From: Geodermatophilus sabuli
GTDB lineage: Bacteria; Actinomycetota; Actinomycetes; Mycobacteriales; Geodermatophilaceae
Assembly (NCBI RefSeq): GCF_900215145.1
Contig: NZ_OBDO01000003.1
Coordinates: 341,305 to 405,304, forward strand
Length of the DNA stretch: 64,000 nucleotides
Reading direction: 5' to 3'
Shown: positions 59,949-64,000 of the stretch, in pieces
Layout: every line of letters starts with the position of its first letter
How positions within the stretch are numbered: the first letter of the stretch is position 1
Program-made: the position numbers and the translations under genes
Notes under the pieces: model-generated
Told to the model about the DNA's origin: nothing
The model's input: the letters and a program-made list of their open reading frames with translations, nothing else
The model's database searches: none

Positions 59949-62900
59949 CCACCCAGCCCGGCGGTTCCCGCGGAGACCGCCGGGGGCGCGGGCCGCTCGC
60001 GGCGCTGGCCGGGGTGCCGGGGCTGACCGGCGCGCTGGTCCGGCAGGGGGTGGCCGCGCTCGGTCAGGTGGGCGGGCTGGTGCTGCTGGCCGCCGGGCTG
60101 GCGCACGCGGTCGCCCGCGCGGCCGGGCACGCCGAGGGCGCGCTCGCCGGTCCGCTGCTGGTGGCCGTCGCGGGGGCGGGGCTGCGCGCGGTCACCGGGT
60201 GGGCCGGGGAGGTGCTGGCCGCCCGCGACGCCCGGCGCGCCGAGGAGGAGCTGCGCGCCCGGCTGGTCGCCCGACTCGCCGCCTCCCCGGCCGCGGTCGA
60301 GGCCGCGGGCGGCCCCGGGCCCGCGGCGGTGCTGGCCACCACCCGGCTGGCCGACCTCGGCCCCGGCGTGGCCACCCGCCTGCCCGCGCTGGCCCAGACG
60401 CTGGTCGTCCCGCCGGTGCTGCTCGTCGTCCTGGCCTGGACCGACCTGCTGTCGGCCGCCCTCGTCGCGGTCACCCTGCCGCTGGTGCCGCTGTTCATGG
60501 TGCTGGTCGGCCTCACCACCCGGGACGGCACGACCGCCGCCGCCCGCGCCCTGGACCGCATCGCCGCCCACGTCGCCGAGCTGGTGCGCGGGCTGCCCGT
60601 GCTGGTCGGGCTGGGTCGCGCCGCCGAGCAGGCCGCGGCCCTGGCCGAGCTCGGCGACGCGTCCCGCCGCCGCACCCTGGCCACGCTGCGGCTGGCGTTC
60701 CTGTCCTCGCTGGTCCTGGAGCTGCTCGCCACCCTGTCGGTCGCCCTCGTCGCGGTGACCGTGGGCCTGCGGCTGGTGCACGGCGACCTGGCACTGGCCG
60801 TCGGGCTGACCGCGCTGCTGCTCGCGCCGGAGGCGTTCGCCCCGCTGCGTGCGCTGGGCAGCGCCCACCACGCCGGCGAGGACGCGGAGCTGGCCGCCGC
60901 CGAGGCCCGCGCGGTGCTCGCCGCGCCGCTCGCGCCGGCCGCCGTCCCCGGGCCGGACGACGACCCGCGCGGCGCCGACGTCGCCGTCCGCGGGCTGACC
61001 GTCGCCTTCCCCGGCCGGACCTCGCCCGCGCTGCCGGCGGTGGACCTCGACGTGCGGCCCGGTGAGCTGGTCGCCGTCCGCGGTGCCAGCGGCTCGGGCA
61101 AGTCGACCCTGCTGGCGGTCCTGGCCGGGCTGGTGCCACCGTCCGCGGTGGTCGGGGGGTCGGTCACCGGCGTCCCGGCGGGTGGCGTGGCGTACGTGCC
61201 GCAGCACCCGCGGACGACCGGGGAGACCGTCGTCGACGAGCTGCGCCGGCACGCGGGCGCGGCACCGGGCGGGGGGTCCGCCGTCGACGAGGCCGCCGTC
61301 GGCGAGGCGTTCGTCGTCGAGGCGCTCGCCCGGGTGGGCGCGGCCGCGCTGGCGGGCCGGGTCTGCAGCACCCTCTCCCCCGGCGAGCTGCAGCGGGTGG
61401 CGCTGGCCCGCGCGCTGGTGCGGATCCGCCGCGGCGCCCGGCTGCTGCTGCTCGACGAGCCGACCGCCCACCTGGACGACGACGCCGCCGCCCGGGTGAC
61501 CGCGGTGCTCGCCGCGCTGCGCGGGACCGTGACGGTGCTGGTGGTGACCCACGACGCCGCTCTGGCCGCCCTCGCCGACCGGGCCACCACCCTGGCCGCA
61601 GCGGCTCCCACCCCGGCCGCACCGACGACATCGCCGATCTCGGCGGCATCCGCTCCCCGGGCTGCCGAGATCGCCGATCTCGCCGCCGACGGAGAGGGGC
61701 TCTCGGCCCCGGCGCCCCGGGACGCGGACCGGACAGCGGGTGCGGACCAGGCAGCGCGCTGGCCGCGGCGGGCGCTGGCGCGGGCCGTGGCCGCCGGGGT
61801 CGCGTCGGCCGGCGCGGGGGTGGCCCTCACCGCCGTCTCGGGCTGGCTGATCGTGCGGGCGGCGGAGATGCCGCCGGTGCTGACCCTGATGGTCGCGATC
61901 GTCGGGGTGCGCGCCTTCGGGCTGGGCCGGGCCGGCCTGCGCTGGGTCGAGCGGATGGCCGCGCACGACGCCGCGCTGCGGATGGCCGCCGACCTGCGGG
62001 TGCGCATCTGGGCCGCGCTGTCCCGGCAGGGCATCGCCGCCGACCGGACCCCGGGCTCCGCGCTGGCCCGCGTGGTCGGCGACGTGGGCCTGGTGCAGGA
62101 CCTGTCGGTGCGGGTGGTCCCGCCGGCGCTGGTCGCCGGTGTGGTCACCGCCGGCACCGTGGGGGCGCTGGCGCTGGTCTCCCCGTCCGCGGCCGGCGCG
62201 ACCGGCCTGGTCCTGCTGGCCACGGTCGCCCTGGTCCTCGTCGCGCACCGGCGGGTGGACGCCGGCGCCGCCCGGACCGAGGCGGCGCTGCGGGTGGCGG
62301 CGCTGCGGGACACGACGACGGCGCTGGAGGGGGCCGCCGACCTCCGGGCGCACGGCCTCGCCGCGCACACCGCCGCCGACCTCACCGCCCTCGCCGCCCG
62401 CCGCAGCACCGCCGACCGCACCGGCACCGCCGCCCGTGCGCTCGGCACCGGCCTGGTCGTGCTCGGCACCGGGCTGGCCGCGGTGGCCGGCGCCGCCGTC
62501 GGGGCGGCGTCCGGGGTGACCGGTCCGGCGATCGCCGTGCTCGCGCTGGCCCCGCTCTCGCTGGCCGAGCCGCTGACCGGGCTGGTGGGTGCGCTGCAGC
62601 GGCGGGGCGCGCTCGCCGACGCCCGCGCCCGCCTCGACGCCGTCCTCACCGCGCCGGTGCCGGCCGACCCCGCCGACCCGCTGCCCGTCCCGGCGCCGGT
62701 GCGGTCGCTGGCGACCGACGGCCTCACGGCCGGCTGGCCGGGCGGTCCCGACGTGCTGCGCGGGCTGACCGTCCAGGCGCGCGCCGACGAGGGGTGGCTG
62801 GTCGTGCGCGGCCGGTCGGGTGCGGGCAAGTCGACGTTCCTCGCGGTGCTGCTGGCGGCGCTGCGTCCCCGCTCGGGGAGCTACGAGCTCGGGGACGTCC

Positions 62901-63382
62901 CGGCCGACCGGCTGACCGGCGACGGCGTCCGGTCACGGATGGCGTGGCTGCCGCAGGAGGCGCACGTCTTCGCCTCGACGATCCGCGCCAACCTCGCCGT
63001 CGCCACCCCCCGTGGCGAGCTCACCGGGCCGGACGGCGAGGAGCGCATGCGCGCGGCGCTCACCGCGACCGGGCTCGGCGGGCTGCTGGCCGGCCTCCCG
63101 GACGGCCTGGACACCCCGGTCGGCGCCGGCGGGGCGGGGCTGTCGGGCGGCGAGCGCCGGCGGCTGGCCGCGGCCCGCGCCCTGCTGGCCGACCGGGACG
63201 TCGTGCTGCTCGACGAGCCGACCGCCCACCTGGACCCGCCGACCGCCGCCGCGCTGGTGCGTGACCTGCGGGCCGCACTGGCCGGCCGGGTGGTCGTCTG
63301 CGTGACCCACGACGACGACGTCGAGCGGCCCGGCGACACCGTCGTCCGACTCGGGGAACCGGTCGCCAGCCTGCGGAGCTGA
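59945..63382 (+). CDS. cydDC: Fused CydD-CydC thiol ABC exporter
   Basis: 1145 residues from a GTG overlapping the cydB stop. Two complete ABC-exporter halves in one polypeptide: first half TMD (about 20-320), Walker A GASGSGKST near 381, degenerate signature LSPGELQRVALARAL and Walker [13 protein letters not shown]; linker about 545-600 with a nucleotide repeat; second half TMD then Walker A GRSGAGKST, signature LSGGERRRLAAARALL, Walker B VVLLDEPTAHLD. In E. coli CydDC exports glutathione or cysteine and is needed for bd oxidase assembly; here the halves are fused. No other gene follows in the operon. Confidence 0.93.
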   Translation: MTTQPGGSRGDRRGRGPLAALAGVPGLTGALVRQGVAALGQVGGLVLLAAGLAHAVARAAGHAEGALAGPLLVAVAGAGLRAVTGWAGEVLAARDARRAEEELRARLVARLAASPAAVEAAGGPGPAAVLATTRLADLGPGVATRLPALAQTLVVPPVLLVVLAWTDLLSAALVAVTLPLVPLFMVLVGLTTRDGTTAAARALDRIAAHVAELVRGLPVLVGLGRAAEQAAALAELGDASRRRTLATLRLAFLSSLVLELLATLSVALVAVTVGLRLVHGDLALAVGLTALLLAPEAFAPLRALGSAHHAGEDAELAAAEARAVLAAPLAPAAVPGPDDDPRGADVAVRGLTVAFPGRTSPALPAVDLDVRPGELVAVRGASGSGKSTLLAVLAGLVPPSAVVGGSVTGVPAGGVAYVPQHPRTTGETVVDELRRHAGAAPGGGSAVDEAAVGEAFVVEALARVGAAALAGRVCSTLSPGELQRVALARALVRIRRGARLLLLDEPTAHLDDDAAARVTAVLAALRGTVTVLVVTHDAALAALADRATTLAAAAPTPAAPTTSPISAASAPRAAEIADLAADGEGLSAPAPRDADRTAGADQAARWPRRALARAVAAGVASAGAGVALTAVSGWLIVRAAEMPPVLTLMVAIVGVRAFGLGRAGLRWVERMAAHDAALRMAADLRVRIWAALSRQGIAADRTPGSALARVVGDVGLVQDLSVRVVPPALVAGVVTAGTVGALALVSPSAAGATGLVLLATVALVLVAHRRVDAGAARTEAALRVAALRDTTTALEGAADLRAHGLAAHTAADLTALAARRSTADRTGTAARALGTGLVVLGTGLAAVAGAAVGAASGVTGPAIAVLALAPLSLAEPLTGLVGALQRRGALADARARLDAVLTAPVPADPADPLPVPAPVRSLATDGLTAGWPGGPDVLRGLTVQARADEGWLVVRGRSGAGKSTFLAVLLAALRPRSGSYELGDVPADRLTGDGVRSRMAWLPQEAHVFASTIRANLAVATPRGELTGPDGEERMRAALTATGLGGLLAGLPDGLDTPVGAGGAGLSGGERRRLAAARALLADRDVVLLDEPTAHLDPPTAAALVRDLRAALAGRVVVCVTHDDDVERPGDTVVRLGEPVASLRS
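61630..61687. repeat. Direct and inverted repeat in the CydD-CydC linker
   Basis: ATCGCCGATCTCG occurs at 61630 and again at 61670; between them CGATCTCGGCGGC (61635) and GCTGCCGAGATCG (61661) form an inverted repeat with one mismatch over 13 bases. The repeat encodes part of the weakly conserved linker between the two transporter halves, so it is tolerated there. Confidence 0.6.
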
Positions 63383-63400
63383 CCCGGGACGCCGCCTCGG

Positions 63401-63811
63401 TCAGGCCGCGGCGGCGTGCGACGGGCCGCCGGCGGCCGGCCAGGCGGGGGCGTGCGGCGCGCTCGGCAGGGCGCGGACCACCTCGAAACCGGGGCAGCCG
63501 GGCAGCTCCCGGTCGACGACGAGGGGAACGCCGGCCAGTCCCCCGAGGGCACCGTGCTCGACCACGGCCGCGCGGTCCCCCGGTGCGAGGTCGGCCAGCA
63601 GACGCTGGTACAGCTCGGGCCGGATGCGGATCTCCCGCGGCGGCGCCGCACGAGGATCACGGGCGGCGGCGAGCACGTCACCGGCGATGTCCGGCCGGGC
63701 CCAGTGCGTGTGGTGTGCGGGAACGGGAGCCGGCCCGCTCTGCCTGGAGCGGTCGGTGACCTCCGGCGGTACGTCGGAGGCCGGTCCCCTGGGGACGATG
63801 GCCTCGAACAT
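63401..63811 (-). CDS. Hypothetical protein
   Basis: 136 residues from ATG 63811 after CAGGAGGG. It starts MFEAIVPRGPASDVPPEV, has a proline-rich middle, then a compact segment REIRIRPELYQRLLADLAPGDRAAVVEHGALGGLAGVPLVVDRELPGCPGFEVVRALP. This end resembles small actinobacterial proteins of unknown function with a beta-rich fold; no family is recognised. Convergent with cydDC, 18 bases away, and no operon partner is visible. Confidence 0.65.
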   Translation of the reverse strand: MFEAIVPRGPASDVPPEVTDRSRQSGPAPVPAHHTHWARPDIAGDVLAAARDPRAAPPREIRIRPELYQRLLADLAPGDRAAVVEHGALGGLAGVPLVVDRELPGCPGFEVVRALPSAPHAPAWPAAGGPSHAAAA

Positions 63812-63957
63812 GGTGGCCCTCCTGGGCGCTTGCCCCGTGCTGTTGTCAACGCCGGGGGTGGTGCAGGTATTGCGTACTCCAGAGGGCTGACGGTTCCGGC
63901 GTGATACGTCACGCCGGATCACCGACTCTCGTCGGCACCCTCGGGCAGGCTGCCGGC

Positions 63958-64000
63958 ATGGATGCCTCCTTCACCGGTTCCGTGTTCCTCGGCATGAGCG
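63958..64000 (+). CDS. Possible gene start cut by the window edge
   Basis: ATG followed by 13 more open codons (DASFTGSVFLGMS) to the edge, with no clear ribosome site. Too short to judge; recorded because it lies after a 146-base gap with the divergent hypothetical gene. Confidence 0.2.
   Translation, partial: MDASFTGSVFLGMS

Noticed and set aside
59879..62829. Long antisense frames opposite cydDC
   Set aside because: Composition is Gly/Arg/Gln or Ala/Ser/Thr biased and motif-free; the plus strand carries two complete ABC transporter halves.
1..64000. CRISPR array, rRNA, tRNA, transposase or phage genes
   Set aside because: No regularly spaced repeats, no rRNA or tRNA signatures and no recombinase or phage proteins were seen on either strand.

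Overview
The window is very GC-rich, densely coded actinobacterial chromosome. Many genes start with GTG, four-base ATGA/GTGA overlaps are frequent, and IdeR, a SigB-type sigma factor, Dtd, CsoR and a fused CydDC are present. The gene set and style fit Geodermatophilaceae (Blastococcus, Geodermatophilus, Modestobacter) or close relatives; this family-level placement is inference. No rRNA, tRNA, CRISPR array, integrase or transposase was seen.

Layout. 1-4.7 kb: the 3'-truncated end of a cation/proton antiporter, a decayed HhH-GPD repair-gene remnant, and a PEP-synthase/rifampicin-phosphotransferase-like enzyme divergent from a TetR regulator. 4.9-15.5 kb: a NarL-type two-component pair, an FAD monooxygenase coupled to a multicopper oxidase whose frame has no stop until deep inside the next gene, a large MalT-like LuxR regulator with a 79-residue LuxR-HTH mini-protein upstream, and an AraC/MFS pair. 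15.7-25.6 kb: metabolic and efflux genes with local regulators (zinc alcohol dehydrogenase, Bcr-type MFS with divergent HTH regulator, GNAT, AhpD-like protein, Crp plus BBE-type oxidase, maleylacetate reductase, a fragment of a maltose-acetyltransferase domain, TetR plus MFS).

25.6-29.8 kb: a four-gene siderophore ABC transporter operon whose promoter carries a good IdeR box; ideR itself lies at 37.6 kb. 29.9-42.9 kb: dtd, sigB with an ECF-type promoter, a methyltransferase, DUF899, a PatA-like lysine acetyltransferase overlapping the deacetylase AcuC, ideR, an S9 peptidase, DUF4192, a lipoprotein and a Dabb protein. 43-50.3 kb: a coupled glycosyltransferase/methyltransferase/alpha-alpha-toroid cluster of unknown product, facing a YibE/F - methyltransferase - DksA-like operon. 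50.4-55.8 kb: STAS protein, Hsp20, MerR/HspR-like regulator, then the copper operon csoR-copZ-secreted protein-copA with a CsoR operator. 55.9-63.4 kb: a BlaI/M56 peptidase pair divergent from cydA-cydB-cydDC (cytochrome bd oxidase and its assembly transporter), with two BlaI-like palindromes between them.

The most unusual signal is a roughly 55-bp hairpin repeat present three times (36.2, 47.0 and 49.0 kb). Its stems covary between copies, and each copy lies in the same reading frame at the N-terminus of an unrelated gene, giving a shared H-x-S-x-A-R-G motif.
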